A stretch of DNA of 16,328 nt from CBIFWW01 sp966186435 (GCA_966186435.1 CBIFWW010000074.1:1-16328), one strand, 5' to 3'; shown: positions 1 to 8,514, counted from the first letter of the stretch. A program made the numbers and translations. The notes: generated by a model not told the origin, from the letters alone.

Positions 1-149
<149 letters not shown>

Positions 150-167
150 TCAAAACCGCGCGTGAAA

Positions 168-461
168 TTACGCTTCAACAATTGCCAGAATGTCGCTTTC
201 GGACATGATCAGCACTTCTTCGTTGTCGATCTTCTCGGATTTCACACCGTAACCATCGTTAAAGATAACGATATCGCCAACTTTCACGTCCAGTGCCTGA
301 ACGCTACCGTTTTCCAGGATGCGGCCTTTACCGACAGCGATGATTTCGCCACGCGTAGATTTGCCAGCAGCAGAACCGGTCAGAACGATGCCGCCTGCAG
401 ATTTGGATTCAACTTCTTTACGCTTAACGATGACACGATCATGTAACGGACGAATACTCAT
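168..461 (-). CDS. groS: GroES co-chaperonin (Hsp10)
   Basis: This 97-residue protein begins MSIRPLHDRVIVKRKEVE and ends ESDILAIVEA, nearly identical to E. coli GroES and of the same length. GroES is the heptameric lid that caps GroEL in the cytoplasm during ATP-driven folding. The mobile loop that contacts GroEL is visible as KSAGGIVLTGSAA (about residues 20-32), including the conserved GGIVL hydrophobic contact. A purine-rich GGAG Shine-Dalgarno lies just upstream of the ATG. groL follows 39 bp downstream. A heat-shock-type promoter lies about 80-110 bp upstream. Confidence 0.98.
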   Translation of the reverse strand: MSIRPLHDRVIVKRKEVESKSAGGIVLTGSAAGKSTRGEIIAVGKGRILENGSVQALDVKVGDIVIFNDGYGVKSEKIDNEEVLIMSESDILAIVEA

Positions 462-538
462 TGATAGCTCTCCTTTGAGAAAGTCAGTATCAGTTATTGG
501 TTACGCCGTAGTATTAGGTTCACGGCTGGTGACGTCAG

Positions 539-569
539 TAATGGGGATGGGTCTAGTCCCCTTCAAGGG
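539..569 (-). promoter_or_regulatory. Sigma-32 heat-shock promoter of groES-groEL
   Basis: Read on the minus strand, a -35 element CCCTTGAAG (561-569) is followed by a 14-bp spacer and a -10 element CCCCATTA (539-546). This is the sigma-32 consensus arrangement and closely resembles the E. coli groE promoter. It lies upstream of groES in the right orientation. A long A/T run (571-595) sits directly upstream of the -35 element, where an UP element would be. Confidence 0.9.
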
Positions 570-708
570 CAAAAAAAATTTTTTTTTAATTTTTTGATAA
601 CCCAAATTCCCCCTTAAACACTGCGGCATTTACCCGCCAGAGTGCTAAATGGGGTGTGATAGTATCAAACTTCTTTGGCATTTCTGAGGCCCGCACGGGC
701 TAATCATC

Positions 709-1947
709 ATGAATGGATTAAAACAAGATCTCGGCCTGTTACAAGGCGTGGGGTTACTCTCGACCTCACTGCTTGGCACTGGTGTGTTTGCCGTACCGGC
801 TCTGGGGGCGCTGGCCGCCGGGAATGACAGCCTGTGGGCCTGGCCTGCGCTGATCCTGCTGGTATTCCCCATTGCCATCGTGTTTGCGCTGCTGGGCCGT
901 CATTACCCCAGCGCCGGTGGGGTGGCGCACTTTGTAGGGATGGCTTTTGGCCCGAGGCTGGAGCGAGTCACTGGCTGGCTGTTTCTCTCAGTGATCCCGG
1001 TGGGGCTACCGGCGGCGCTGCATATTGCTTCCGGCTTTGCTCAGGCGCTATTTGGCTGGCAGAGTAATGCTCTATTGGGCGTTGAACTGGCCACCCTGCT
1101 CTTTGCCTGGTGGGTTGGCTCCCGCGGGGCCAGCACTGGCGCCAACTTACAAACCCTGGTGGCGGTATTGATCGTCGGGCTGATTGTCGCTATTTGGGGC
1201 TTCAGCCATATCTCACCAGCTGACATTCCTTTCCCGCCTCTCTATGAGGTGGCCCCTTCCCGGCTGTTTAGCGCCCTGGCGGTGTTGTTCTGGTGCTTTG
1301 TCGGGCTTGAAGCCTTTGCCCATATGGCCTCGGAATTTAAAGATCCCCAACGCGATTTCCCCCGGGCGTTGATGATTGGCCTGCTGTTAGCCGGGGCGGT
1401 GTATTGGGCCTGTACCGTGGTGGTGCTGCATTTCAATGCCTTTGGCGAAGGCGTTGCCGCCGCCACCTCTTTGCCGAGTATCGTAGTGGATTTGTTTGGC
1501 ACCAAAGCCCTGTGGGTCGCAAGCGTAGTGGGTTATCTGGCCTGCTTTGCTAGCCTGAATATTTACCTGCAAAGCTTTGCCCGCCTGGTGTGGTCCCAGG
1601 CCCAGCACAAACCCACAAGCTGGCTGGGGCAGTTGTCCCCCCGCCGGGTGCCGGCCAATGCGCTGACGTTGGTGATTGGGGCCTGCGTGGTCAGTACCCT
1701 GCTAGCGCGCCTGTTGAATATTGATCTGGCGGCGCTGATTATTTACGGCAACGGGATCTTTATCGTCATCTATTTGTTATGCATGGTGGCGGGGATGCGG
1801 CTGCTGAAAGGCCAGTATCGGGTGCTGGCAGCCATCGGCGCAGTGCTGTGTTTACTGCTGCTGGCGATGGTGGGGCTGAAAAGCCTGTATGCCATTGTGG
1901 TGCTGGTGGGCTTGTGGCTGTTCCTGCCCCGGCGCAATACCACCTAA
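709..1947 (+). CDS. yjeH: YjeH, APC-family amino acid exporter (methionine/branched-chain amino acids)
   Basis: This 412-residue, very hydrophobic protein has about 12 transmembrane segments and begins MNGLKQDLGLLQGVGLLSTS. It contains LLGTGVFAVPALGAL near residues 21-35, the glycine-rich TM1 motif of APC-superfamily transporters, and CFVGLEAFAHMASEFKDPQR in the middle. It matches my memory of E. coli YjeH nearly throughout; that protein has been described as an inner-membrane exporter of L-methionine and branched-chain amino acids. The location, divergent from groES, is the same as in E. coli. No strong Shine-Dalgarno precedes the ATG: the nearest GAGG is about 20 nt upstream, and a short GCCC/GGGC hairpin lies between, so expression may be modest. 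Substrate specificity is inferred from orthology. Confidence 0.93.
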   Translation: MNGLKQDLGLLQGVGLLSTSLLGTGVFAVPALGALAAGNDSLWAWPALILLVFPIAIVFALLGRHYPSAGGVAHFVGMAFGPRLERVTGWLFLSVIPVGLPAALHIASGFAQALFGWQSNALLGVELATLLFAWWVGSRGASTGANLQTLVAVLIVGLIVAIWGFSHISPADIPFPPLYEVAPSRLFSALAVLFWCFVGLEAFAHMASEFKDPQRDFPRALMIGLLLAGAVYWACTVVVLHFNAFGEGVAAATSLPSIVVDLFGTKALWVASVVGYLACFASLNIYLQSFARLVWSQAQHKPTSWLGQLSPRRVPANALTLVIGACVVSTLLARLLNIDLAALIIYGNGIFIVIYLLCMVAGMRLLKGQYRVLAAIGAVLCLLLLAMVGLKSLYAIVVLVGLWLFLPRRNTT

Positions 1948-1963
1948 AATCATACGCTATAAG

Positions 1964-1999
1964 ACAACAAACCCGACCAGTGCCGGGTTTGTTGTTTTA
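1964..1999 (+). terminator. Intrinsic terminator shared by convergent yjeH and fxsA
   Basis: A perfect 12-bp inverted repeat, ACAACAAACCCG (1964-1975) and CGGGTTTGTTGT (1984-1995), with an 8-nt loop is followed by a T run on the plus strand. It lies between the 3' end of yjeH and the fxsA stop codon. It is a good plus-strand terminator. The minus-strand side lacks a strong T run, so termination of fxsA is less certain. Confidence 0.85.
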
Positions 2000-2467
2000 A
2001 AGGTCGTCTTTATGGTCGAGGCGGTCGCGCTGGTCATCCTTACGCTGATACTCGCCATCAAAGGTATTACCGCCGCCGGTGCCAGCACTAAACCCACCCC
2101 CCGGCATCTGCTGGAAGCGTAAATAAGGCATCAGCTTGAGGGTCAAGTGCTTTTGCACCGGCGGCAACAGCAGCAGCAAACCTAAGAAATCGGTAAAGAA
2201 ACCCGGCAGGATCAGCAGCAAACCGGCAATGATCAGGGAAACGGTTTTCACCATTTCTTTGGCCGGGCTTTCACCTTCAGCCAGCTTTTGTTGCATTAGC
2301 ATCAGGTTCTTAAAACCCTGATTGCGTACTAGAGATATGCCAACAATGGAGGTAAACACCACCAGCAGCAAGGTCAGCAGGACGCCCAGCACGTGGGCAA
2401 CCTGGATGAAAATCGAAATCTCTATATAGACATAGAGGAAAACAGCAATTAATGGTATCCAGCGCAC
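1997..2467 (-). CDS. fxsA: FxsA, inner-membrane protein (suppressor of F exclusion of phage T7)
   Basis: A 156-residue membrane protein of the FxsA family (about 158 residues in E. coli). The first 47 residues hold two hydrophobic segments (MRWIPLIAVFLYVYIEISIF, then VLGVLLTLLLVVFTSIVGIS). A third lies around residues 77-105 (SLIIAGLLLILPGFFTDFLG), with the family's LPGFxTDxLG signature. The C-terminal ~40 residues are glycine-rich and then strongly charged (DDQRDRLDHKDD), typical of a cytoplasmic tail. In E. coli, overproduced FxsA relieves the block that F plasmid PifA places on phage T7; its normal role is unclear. It is convergent with yjeH and divergent from aspA, the conserved enterobacterial arrangement. 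Confidence 0.93.
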   Translation of the reverse strand: MRWIPLIAVFLYVYIEISIFIQVAHVLGVLLTLLLVVFTSIVGISLVRNQGFKNLMLMQQKLAEGESPAKEMVKTVSLIIAGLLLILPGFFTDFLGLLLLLPPVQKHLTLKLMPYLRFQQMPGGGFSAGTGGGNTFDGEYQRKDDQRDRLDHKDDL

Positions 2468-2606
2468 CGGATGCTCCTGTCAGGTTATGGCACGGGCTGT
2501 TAGCCCCTGCGCGGAATGAATTTGCTTAGCGCGTTTCAGGAAGATGGTGACACAGCAGTCAAAAATCAATCATCTGACTCTGGTATTTTGAAATGACGCA
2601 GCAGGA

Positions 2607-2622
2607 AGTGAGCTAATTCACA
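2607..2622 (+). promoter_or_regulatory. Probable CRP (cAMP receptor protein) site upstream of aspA
   Basis: The 16-mer AGTGAGCTAATTCACA fits TGTGA-N6-TCACA with one mismatch and a perfect GTGA/TCAC core. It lies in the 329-bp gene-free stretch between fxsA and aspA (2468-2796). Its centre is about 91 bp upstream of the transcription start I infer near 2705. aspA and dcuA are known CRP-responsive genes in E. coli, which fits. It could also influence fxsA. Confidence 0.7.
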
Positions 2623-2657
2623 TATTAATAATTGTGATGAACTCCGTCTGACAATAA

Positions 2658-2698
2658 GTGATCCAGATTACTGCTTTTCGCTATTATCAGCATATGAT
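2658..2698 (+). promoter_or_regulatory. Probable FNR-dependent aspA promoter (FNR half-sites plus -10)
   Basis: GTGAT-CCAG-ATTAC (2658-2671) matches 7 of 10 positions of the FNR palindrome TTGAT-N4-ATCAA. A good -10 hexamer TATGAT lies at 2693-2698, giving a start near 2705. That places the FNR-like centre at about -41, the spacing of a class II FNR promoter, and no good -35 hexamer is present, as expected for that class. Anaerobic activation of aspA by FNR is known in E. coli. This is inferred from pattern and geometry only. Confidence 0.5.
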
Positions 2699-2742
2699 CA
2701 TGCGCACATGGCCGAATACGGACATATTCGTCGGCATGATCA
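2695..2742. repeat. Nested inverted repeat in the aspA leader
   Basis: TGATCATGC (2695-2703) is exactly complementary to GCATGATCA (2734-2742). Inside it a second perfect pair, CGAATA (2713-2718) and TATTCG (2725-2730), closes a 6-nt loop. It overlaps the inferred -10 region and 5' leader of aspA, with no T run, so it is not a terminator. It could be an operator or a leader hairpin; function unknown. Confidence 0.5.
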
Positions 2743-2796
2743 TTAGACAACCACATATCTGGTTTTATCATCGGCAGCTTGAAGAAGAAGGTTCAC

Positions 2797-4233
2797 ATGT
2801 TAAATAACATTCGTATCGAAGAAGATTTGTTGGGCACCAGGGAAGTTCCAGCTGATGCTTACTATGGCGTCCACACTCTGCGAGCGATTGAAAACTTCTA
2901 CATCAGTAACAGCAAAATCAGTGACATCCCGGAATTTGTCCGTGGCATGGTGATGGTGAAGAAAGCCGCCGCAATGGCTAACCGTGAGTTGCAAACTATC
3001 CCGCGCTCCATCGCTAACACCATCATCGCCGCCTGTGATGAAGTGCTGAACAATGGCAAATGTATGGATCAGTTCCCGGTAGACGTGTACCAAGGCGGGG
3101 CCGGTACCTCCGTCAACATGAACACCAACGAAGTCCTGGCCAACATCGGCCTAGAGCTGATGGGCCATCAGAAAGGTGAATACCAGTACCTTAACCCGAA
3201 TGACCATGTGAACAAGTGCCAGTCCACAAACGATGCCTACCCGACCGGTTTCCGTATCGCGGTGTATGCCTCCGTACTGAAGTTGATCGATGCTATCAAC
3301 CAGCTGCGTGAAGGCTTTGAGCGCAAAGCAAAAGAATTCGAAACCATCCTGAAAATGGGCCGTACCCAGTTGCAGGATGCGGTACCAATGACCTTAGGTC
3401 AGGAGTTCCACGCCTTTAACGTCCTGCTGGCAGAAGAAACCAAAAACCTGATGCGTACCGCTGAACTGCTGCTGGAAGTGAACCTGGGCGCGACGGCAAT
3501 CGGTACGCGCCTGAACACTCCGGATGGCTACCAGCAACTGGCAGTAGAGAAGCTGGCGGAAGTCGCCAATATGCCGGTTGTTCCAGCTGAAGACCTGATT
3601 GAAGCCACCTCTGACTGCGGCGCATACGTGATGGTGCACAGTTCCTTCAAGCGCCTGGCGGTGAAGCTCTCCAAAATCTGTAACGACCTGCGCCTGCTCT
3701 CCTCCGGCCCGCGCTCTGGTTTGAACGAAATCAATCTGCCAGAATTGCAGGCAGGCTCTTCCATCATGCCAGCTAAAGTGAACCCGGTAGTGCCGGAAGT
3801 GGTCAACCAGGTGTGCTTCAAAGTCATTGGTAACGATACTACCGTGACCATGGCATCCGAAGCGGGCCAGCTACAGCTGAACGTGATGGAGCCAGTAATC
3901 GGCCAAGCGATGTTTGAGTCTGTTCATATTCTGACTAACGCCTGCTATAACCTGCTGGAAAAATGCATTAACGGCATCACCGCAAATAAAGAAGTGTGTG
4001 AAGGCTATGTGTACAACTCTATCGGTATCGTGACTTATCTGAACCCATTCATTGGCCACCACAATGGTGACATCGTCGGTAAGATTTGTGCAGAAACCGG
4101 TAAGAGCGTGCGTGAAGTGGTTCTGGAGCGCGGCCTGCTGACTGAAGCAGAGCTGGACGATATTTTCTCCGTAGACAACTTAATGCACCCGGCCTATAAA
4201 GCGAAACGCTACACCGATGAAAATGAACAATAA
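2797..4233 (+). CDS. aspA: Aspartate ammonia-lyase (aspartase)
   Basis: A 478-residue cytoplasmic enzyme that deaminates L-aspartate to fumarate and ammonia, feeding anaerobic fumarate respiration. The fumarase/aspartase signature GSSIMPAKVNP lies at residues 320-330 and includes the mobile SS loop carrying the catalytic serine. Other conserved blocks are GGAGTSVNMNTNEV (100-113), KCQSTNDAYPT (140-150) and the NLGATAIGT segment (229-237), where the next residue is Arg rather than the Gly I recall in E. coli. I chose ATG at 2797 (MLNNIRIEEDLLGTRE) because it gives the exact E. coli length and start and has AGAAGG just upstream; a TTG 18 bp earlier would add six residues. An intrinsic terminator follows, then dcuA, which supplies and exchanges the dicarboxylates. 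CRP- and FNR-like sites precede it. Confidence 0.98.
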   Translation: MLNNIRIEEDLLGTREVPADAYYGVHTLRAIENFYISNSKISDIPEFVRGMVMVKKAAAMANRELQTIPRSIANTIIAACDEVLNNGKCMDQFPVDVYQGGAGTSVNMNTNEVLANIGLELMGHQKGEYQYLNPNDHVNKCQSTNDAYPTGFRIAVYASVLKLIDAINQLREGFERKAKEFETILKMGRTQLQDAVPMTLGQEFHAFNVLLAEETKNLMRTAELLLEVNLGATAIGTRLNTPDGYQQLAVEKLAEVANMPVVPAEDLIEATSDCGAYVMVHSSFKRLAVKLSKICNDLRLLSSGPRSGLNEINLPELQAGSSIMPAKVNPVVPEVVNQVCFKVIGNDTTVTMASEAGQLQLNVMEPVIGQAMFESVHILTNACYNLLEKCINGITANKEVCEGYVYNSIGIVTYLNPFIGHHNGDIVGKICAETGKSVREVVLERGLLTEAELDDIFSVDNLMHPAYKAKRYTDENEQ

Positions 4234-4254
4234 TCCCCTCGGGTAATTAGCCAG

Positions 4255-4290
4255 AAGGCACGTCCAACGCGACGTGCCTTTTTCGTTTTA
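4255..4290 (+). terminator. Intrinsic terminator after aspA
   Basis: AAGGCACGTC (4255-4264) and GACGTGCCTT (4271-4280) form a perfect 10-bp stem with a 6-nt loop, followed by a T-rich tract (TTTCGTTTTAT). It begins 21 bp after the aspA stop. dcuA is therefore likely to have its own promoter or depend on read-through. Confidence 0.9.
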
Positions 4291-4346
4291 TGGATACGAA
4301 AAAACAACATTCATTTAATTTTTAATTAACTCACAAGGAAGCAATC

Positions 4347-5648
4347 ATGATTGTCGTTGAACTCGTCATCGTCTTGCTGGCGATCTATATCGGCGCCAGA
4401 TTAGGCGGCATCGGTATAGGTTTTGCTGGTGGCCTGGGGGTATTAGTTTTAGCCGCTATTGGGGTTAAGCCTGGGAATATTCCTTTCGATGTCATCTCCA
4501 TCATCATGGCAGTTATTGCCGCGATCTCTGCCATGCAGGTGGCCGGTGGTCTGGATTACCTGGTAAACCAGACGGAAAAACTACTGCGCCGTAACCCGAA
4601 GTACATCACTATTCTTGCCCCGATTGTGACCTACTTCCTGACTATCTTCGCCGGTACCGGCAACATCTCTCTGGCCACCCTACCGGTGATTGCCGAAGTG
4701 GCGAAAGAGCAAGGCATCAAGCCATGCCGCCCGCTGTCTACCGCAGTGGTATCCGCCCAGATCGCCATTACCGCTTCGCCGATCTCTGCGGCCGTGGTGT
4801 ATATGTCTTCGGTACTGGAAGGCCACGGTGTCAGCTACCTGCACCTGCTAATGGTGGTAATCCCATCCACCCTGACGGCGGTACTGGTGATGTCTTTCCT
4901 GGTTTCTATCCTGTTCAACTCTAAGCTTTCTGATGATCCGGTTTATCAGAAACGCTTGGAAGAGGGTTTAATCGAACTACGTGGCGACAAGCAGAAAGAT
5001 ATCAAACCCCGTGCCAAAACCTCCGTTTGGCTGTTCCTGCTGGGCGTGGTGGGCGTAGTGGCTTATGCCATCATCAACAGCCCGAGCCTGGGCCTGGTGG
5101 CAACCCCGCTGATGAACACCACCAACGCTATCCTGATTATCATGCTGACCGTGGCCACCTTGACCACCGTGATCTGCAAAGTGGAAACCGACACCATCCT
5201 GAACTCCAGCACCTTTAAAGCCGGGATGAGCGCCTGTATCTGTATCCTGGGCGTAGCCTGGCTGGGGGACACCTTTGTTTCCGCTAACATCGACTGGATC
5301 AATGATACTGCCGGTAGTGTGATCCAGGGCCACCCGTGGCTGCTGGCGGTGATCTTCTTCTTCGCCTCTGCTCTGCTCTACTCTCAGGCCGCCACAGCCA
5401 AGGCACTGATGCCAATGGCCCTGGCGCTGAATGTTTCCCCACTGACGGCAGTGGCCTCTTTTGCGGCGGTATCTGGCCTGTTTATTCTGCCAACCTACCC
5501 AACCCTGGTAGCGGCAGTTCAAATGGATGACACCGGTACCACGCGGATCGGTAAGTTCGTGTTCAACCACCCGTTCTTTATCCCGGGCACCATCGCCGTC
5601 ACCCTGGCGGTATGCTTCGGCTTCCTGCTGGGCAGCGTCGTACTGTAA
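4347..5648 (+). CDS. dcuA: DcuA, anaerobic C4-dicarboxylate transporter
   Basis: A 433-residue polytopic inner-membrane protein, the same length as E. coli DcuA and nearly identical over long stretches (for example KPGNIPFDVISIIMAVIAAI near residue 41 and GTGNISLATLPVIAEVAKEQ near residue 103). DcuA exchanges aspartate, fumarate, malate and succinate across the membrane. About ten hydrophobic helices are visible, and a charged cytoplasmic loop lies near residues 193-228. AAGGAAGC gives a good Shine-Dalgarno before ATG 4347. It lies directly downstream of aspA: aspartate imported here is converted to fumarate by AspA, and succinate leaves in exchange. A GC-rich hairpin follows its stop. Confidence 0.98.
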   Translation: MIVVELVIVLLAIYIGARLGGIGIGFAGGLGVLVLAAIGVKPGNIPFDVISIIMAVIAAISAMQVAGGLDYLVNQTEKLLRRNPKYITILAPIVTYFLTIFAGTGNISLATLPVIAEVAKEQGIKPCRPLSTAVVSAQIAITASPISAAVVYMSSVLEGHGVSYLHLLMVVIPSTLTAVLVMSFLVSILFNSKLSDDPVYQKRLEEGLIELRGDKQKDIKPRAKTSVWLFLLGVVGVVAYAIINSPSLGLVATPLMNTTNAILIIMLTVATLTTVICKVETDTILNSSTFKAGMSACICILGVAWLGDTFVSANIDWINDTAGSVIQGHPWLLAVIFFFASALLYSQAATAKALMPMALALNVSPLTAVASFAAVSGLFILPTYPTLVAAVQMDDTGTTRIGKFVFNHPFFIPGTIAVTLAVCFGFLLGSVVL

Positions 5649-5655
5649 TCTTCCC

Positions 5656-5675
5656 ACCCGGGGCTTGCCCCGGGT
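5656..5675 (+). terminator. GC-rich stem-loop after dcuA (weak terminator)
   Basis: ACCCGGGG (5656-5663) and CCCCGGGT (5668-5675) form a perfect 8-bp stem with a 4-nt loop, 8 bp past the dcuA stop. No T run follows, so it may be an incomplete or Rho-assisted terminator or a 3'-end stabiliser rather than a strong intrinsic terminator. Confidence 0.5.
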
Positions 5676-5763
5676 ATTCCGCGCGACAGGCTAACAACAA
5701 AGCACTTCTACGTTGTATAGTGGCCGCTGGATCTTTCAGAAAAGCCGCGATCACGAGGTGTTT

Positions 5764-6111
5764 ATGCTTGAGCAAGCCCACCAGGAGATGACCACTCCTG
5801 ATGCCGTCGTTGTCCTTTGCACCGCCCCCGATGAAGCCAGCGCCCAAGAGCTGGCCGCTTATGCTTTGGCAGAAAAATTAGCCGCTTGCGCCACCCTCAT
5901 TCCCGGTGCCACCTCCATGTATTACTGGGAAGGTAAGCTGGAGCAAGAGTATGAAGTCCAGATAATCTTTAAAACCGACGGCGCTCATCAGGAAGCCCTG
6001 ATCGCCGGTCTCAAGGCCCACCATTCTTATCAAACCCCAGAATTACTGGTGCTGCCTGTCACTTACGGAGATAGTGAATACTTGTCATGGCTCTACGCTT
6101 CCTTACGCTGA
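5764..6111 (+). CDS. cutA: CutA divalent-cation tolerance protein
   Basis: A 115-residue member of the CutA1 family, small trimeric proteins with a ferredoxin-like fold that bind copper and have been linked to divalent metal tolerance. Conserved blocks are LCTAPDEASAQELA (19-32), KLAACATLIPGATSMYYWEG (38-57) and YQTPELLVLPV (89-99). C19, H86 and H87 correspond to the proposed metal ligands of the E. coli protein. I chose ATG 5764 because GAGGTG lies 3 nt upstream and the length matches E. coli (112); an in-frame TTG at 5713 would add 17 unrelated residues. Its end overlaps the dsbD start by 25 nt, so the two are translationally linked in one operon. A TATAGT at 5716-5721 could be a -10 element, but no convincing -35 accompanies it. 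Confidence 0.96.
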   Translation: MLEQAHQEMTTPDAVVVLCTAPDEASAQELAAYALAEKLAACATLIPGATSMYYWEGKLEQEYEVQIIFKTDGAHQEALIAGLKAHHSYQTPELLVLPVTYGDSEYLSWLYASLR

Positions 6112-7802
6112 TTGCGCTGTTCTTCAGCGCCACGGCCTCTGCTGGCCTGTTTAGTAACCAGGGCAATAACCAGTTTGTCCCGGTTGATTCTGCCTTTGCG
6201 TTTGATTTCCAGCAGCAAGGCTCCGCACTCACGCTGAAATGGCAGGTGAAACCGGGATACTACCTGTACCGCCAGCAAATCAAACTTACCCCGGAGAAAG
6301 CCAGCCTGGCAGACTTCACCCTGCCCGCCGGTAAGTGGCATGAGGATGAGTTTTATGGCAAAAGCGAGATCTATCCCGATTCGTTGAATGTGCCTCTGCA
6401 ATTAGCTCGGGCAGAAACGGGATCCACCCTCAGCGTCACCTATCAGGGCTGTGCTTCTGCCGGGTTCTGTTACCCGCCGGAAACCAAAATCGTGCCACTG
6501 AGCACAGTGGTGGCCCAGGCTCAAGCCCCTGCCGCTGCGGTAGCTCCTGTGCAAAGCGCCCCGGAGAGTGCCGATCAACAGCCCGCTCAACGGGTGCCCT
6601 TCAGCGCCTTGTGGGCGCTGCTGATTGGGATCGGCGTGGCCTTCACCCCCTGCGTGCTGCCGATGTATCCGCTGATTTCCGGCATTGTATTGGGTGGGCA
6701 AAAGCGCCTCGCCACCGGGCGTGCCCTGCTGCTCTCCTTCCTCTATGTTCAGGGGATGGCCCTTACCTATACGGTTTTGGGCCTGATCGTGGCTGCCGCC
6801 GGGCTATCCTTCCAGGCGGCACTGCAAAATCCCTGGGTGTTGGGGGCCATCTCTGTGATGTTCGTGGTGCTGGCGCTATCGATGTTTGGCCTGTTTACCC
6901 TGCAACTGCCCTCTTCACTCCAGACCAAACTTGCGCTCGCCAGTAACCGCCACCAGGGTGGCTCACCAGGCGGGGTGTTTGCCATGGGGGCGCTGGCTGG
7001 GTTGATTTGCTCACCTTGCACCACTGCACCCCTTAGCGCCATTTTGCTGTATATCGCCCAAAGCGGGAACATGTGGCTTGGCGGAGCAACCTTGTACCTC
7101 TACGCCCTGGGTATGGGTCTGCCGCTTATCCTGATCACCGTGTTTGGCAACCGCCTGCTGCCCAAAAGTGGGCCGTGGATGGAGAACGTCAAAACCGCCT
7201 TTGGCTTTATTATCCTGGCGCTGCCGATTTTCCTAATGTCGCGCATCCTGGGCGAGGAGTGGGGGCTACGTATGTGGTCTTTACTGGGCCTGGCGTTCTT
7301 TGGCTGGGCGTTTATCACCAGCCTGCGGGCGCAGAGATCCTGGGCGCGGGTAATTCAGATTGCCCTGCTGGGGCTGGCGTTAATTAGCGCCAAGCCATTA
7401 CAGGATTGGGCGTTTGGCACCCCAGCGGCGGCTCAGACGGCCCATCTGAACTTCACCAAAATCAGCAGCGTCGAACAGCTTGACCGCACCCTTGCCAATG
7501 CTAATGGCAAGCCGGTGATGCTGGATCTTTATGCCGACTGGTGCGTGGCCTGTAAAGAATTTGAGAAGTACACCTTCAGCGATCCGGCAGTGCAAAGCGC
7601 CCTGAAGGACACGGTGTTAATCCAGGCGGACGTCACCGCCAATAGCCCGCAAGATAAAGCGCTGTTGCGCCACTTACAGGTGCTGGGGCTGCCGACCATC
7701 GTCTTCTTTGGCAGCGACGGCAAAGAGCTTCCTCAGGCCCGGGTTACCGGCTTTATGGATGCCCCGGCATTCGAATCACATTTGCGCAATCAACTGCATT
7801 AA
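6087..7802 (+). CDS. dsbD: DsbD (DipZ), transmembrane thiol:disulfide interchange protein
   Basis: A 571-residue inner-membrane protein that carries electrons from cytoplasmic thioredoxin to periplasmic DsbC, DsbG and CcmG. It shows a signal peptide (1-19, cleavage after ASA), an N-terminal immunoglobulin-like domain with the C122/C128 pair, a core of about eight helices with C189 (FTPCVLPMYP) and C311 (LICSPCTTAP), and a C-terminal thioredoxin domain with CVAC at 486-489. All six redox cysteines of E. coli DsbD are present, so it should be functional. Length is close to the E. coli 565. It overlaps cutA by 25 nt and is followed 48 bp later by yjdC, the usual enterobacterial order. Confidence 0.98.
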   Translation: MALRFLTLIALFFSATASAGLFSNQGNNQFVPVDSAFAFDFQQQGSALTLKWQVKPGYYLYRQQIKLTPEKASLADFTLPAGKWHEDEFYGKSEIYPDSLNVPLQLARAETGSTLSVTYQGCASAGFCYPPETKIVPLSTVVAQAQAPAAAVAPVQSAPESADQQPAQRVPFSALWALLIGIGVAFTPCVLPMYPLISGIVLGGQKRLATGRALLLSFLYVQGMALTYTVLGLIVAAAGLSFQAALQNPWVLGAISVMFVVLALSMFGLFTLQLPSSLQTKLALASNRHQGGSPGGVFAMGALAGLICSPCTTAPLSAILLYIAQSGNMWLGGATLYLYALGMGLPLILITVFGNRLLPKSGPWMENVKTAFGFIILALPIFLMSRILGEEWGLRMWSLLGLAFFGWAFITSLRAQRSWARVIQIALLGLALISAKPLQDWAFGTPAAAQTAHLNFTKISSVEQLDRTLANANGKPVMLDLYADWCVACKEFEKYTFSDPAVQSALKDTVLIQADVTANSPQDKALLRHLQVLGLPTIVFFGSDGKELPQARVTGFMDAPAFESHLRNQLH

Positions 7803-7850
7803 ACAACACTGATAGGGGTAAAAACGTTGGAAACCACCGAGGAATTTACC

Positions 7851-8426
7851 GTGCAACGTGAAGTAATATTGGAACAAGCGCTGCAGGTGCTTGAAGAAGC
7901 AGGTCTCGCCGGGGCAACACTGACCCTGGTGGCCGAGAAGGCTGACCAGCCGTTGGCGGAGATGCAGCGGTTCTGGCCCGATACTGAAGCGCTGCATTAT
8001 GATGCGTTGCGCTTCTTAAGCGATAAAGTGGATATCTGGCGCCGCCAGTTAATCCACGATGAATCTCGCACGCCAGATCAAAAGCTGTTGGCCCGTTACG
8101 ACGCCATCGGCCAGTGCGTCAGCCAGAAACGCTACCCCGGATGCCTGTTTATCGCGGCCTGTAGTTTCTATCCGGATGCCGATCATCCCATCCACCAGAT
8201 TGCCGATCAACAAAAGCGCGCCGCCTTTGAAAACACCCACGGGCTGCTGGCTGAGCTGGAAGTGGAAGACCCGGCGATGGTAGCGGCTCAAATGGAACTG
8301 GTGCTGGAAGGTTGCCTCAGCCGTTTACTGGTAAAGCGTAACCAACAGGATGTGGATACTGCCCGCCGTCTTGCGGAAGATATTCTGCGCTTCGCCCAGT
8401 GCCGCATCGCCGGGGCGTTAACCTAA
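7851..8426 (+). CDS. yjdC: YjdC, TetR-like transcriptional regulator
   Basis: A 191-residue protein matching E. coli YjdC from end to end, for example YPGCLFIAACSFYPD and AQMELVLEGCLSR. The N-terminal ~50 residues form a TetR-type helix-turn-helix region (VILEQALQVLEEAGLAGATL, then LAEMQRFWPDTEALHYDALR); the rest is the ligand/dimer domain. I chose GTG 7851 over an in-frame TTG at 7827 because GAGGAA lies 6 nt upstream and the product then starts at the E. coli position (xQRE). Ligand and targets are unknown to me. It follows dsbD in the same direction and is followed by tRNA-Phe. Confidence 0.88.
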   Translation: MQREVILEQALQVLEEAGLAGATLTLVAEKADQPLAEMQRFWPDTEALHYDALRFLSDKVDIWRRQLIHDESRTPDQKLLARYDAIGQCVSQKRYPGCLFIAACSFYPDADHPIHQIADQQKRAAFENTHGLLAELEVEDPAMVAAQMELVLEGCLSRLLVKRNQQDVDTARRLAEDILRFAQCRIAGALT

Positions 8427-8514
8427 AACTGGCGCATTAAGCCGGGCTAATGCTGCGTTTCAGCGCATTTTGCTGCAAAGTTAAGCAAACGCACCGTGAT
8501 TGCATGAATTTCGT

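Noticed and set aside
4977..5657. Open frame of 226 codons antisense to dcuA
   Set aside because: It is a shadow of the strongly conserved dcuA coding sequence, with low-complexity Gly/Gln/His content and no recognisable motif.
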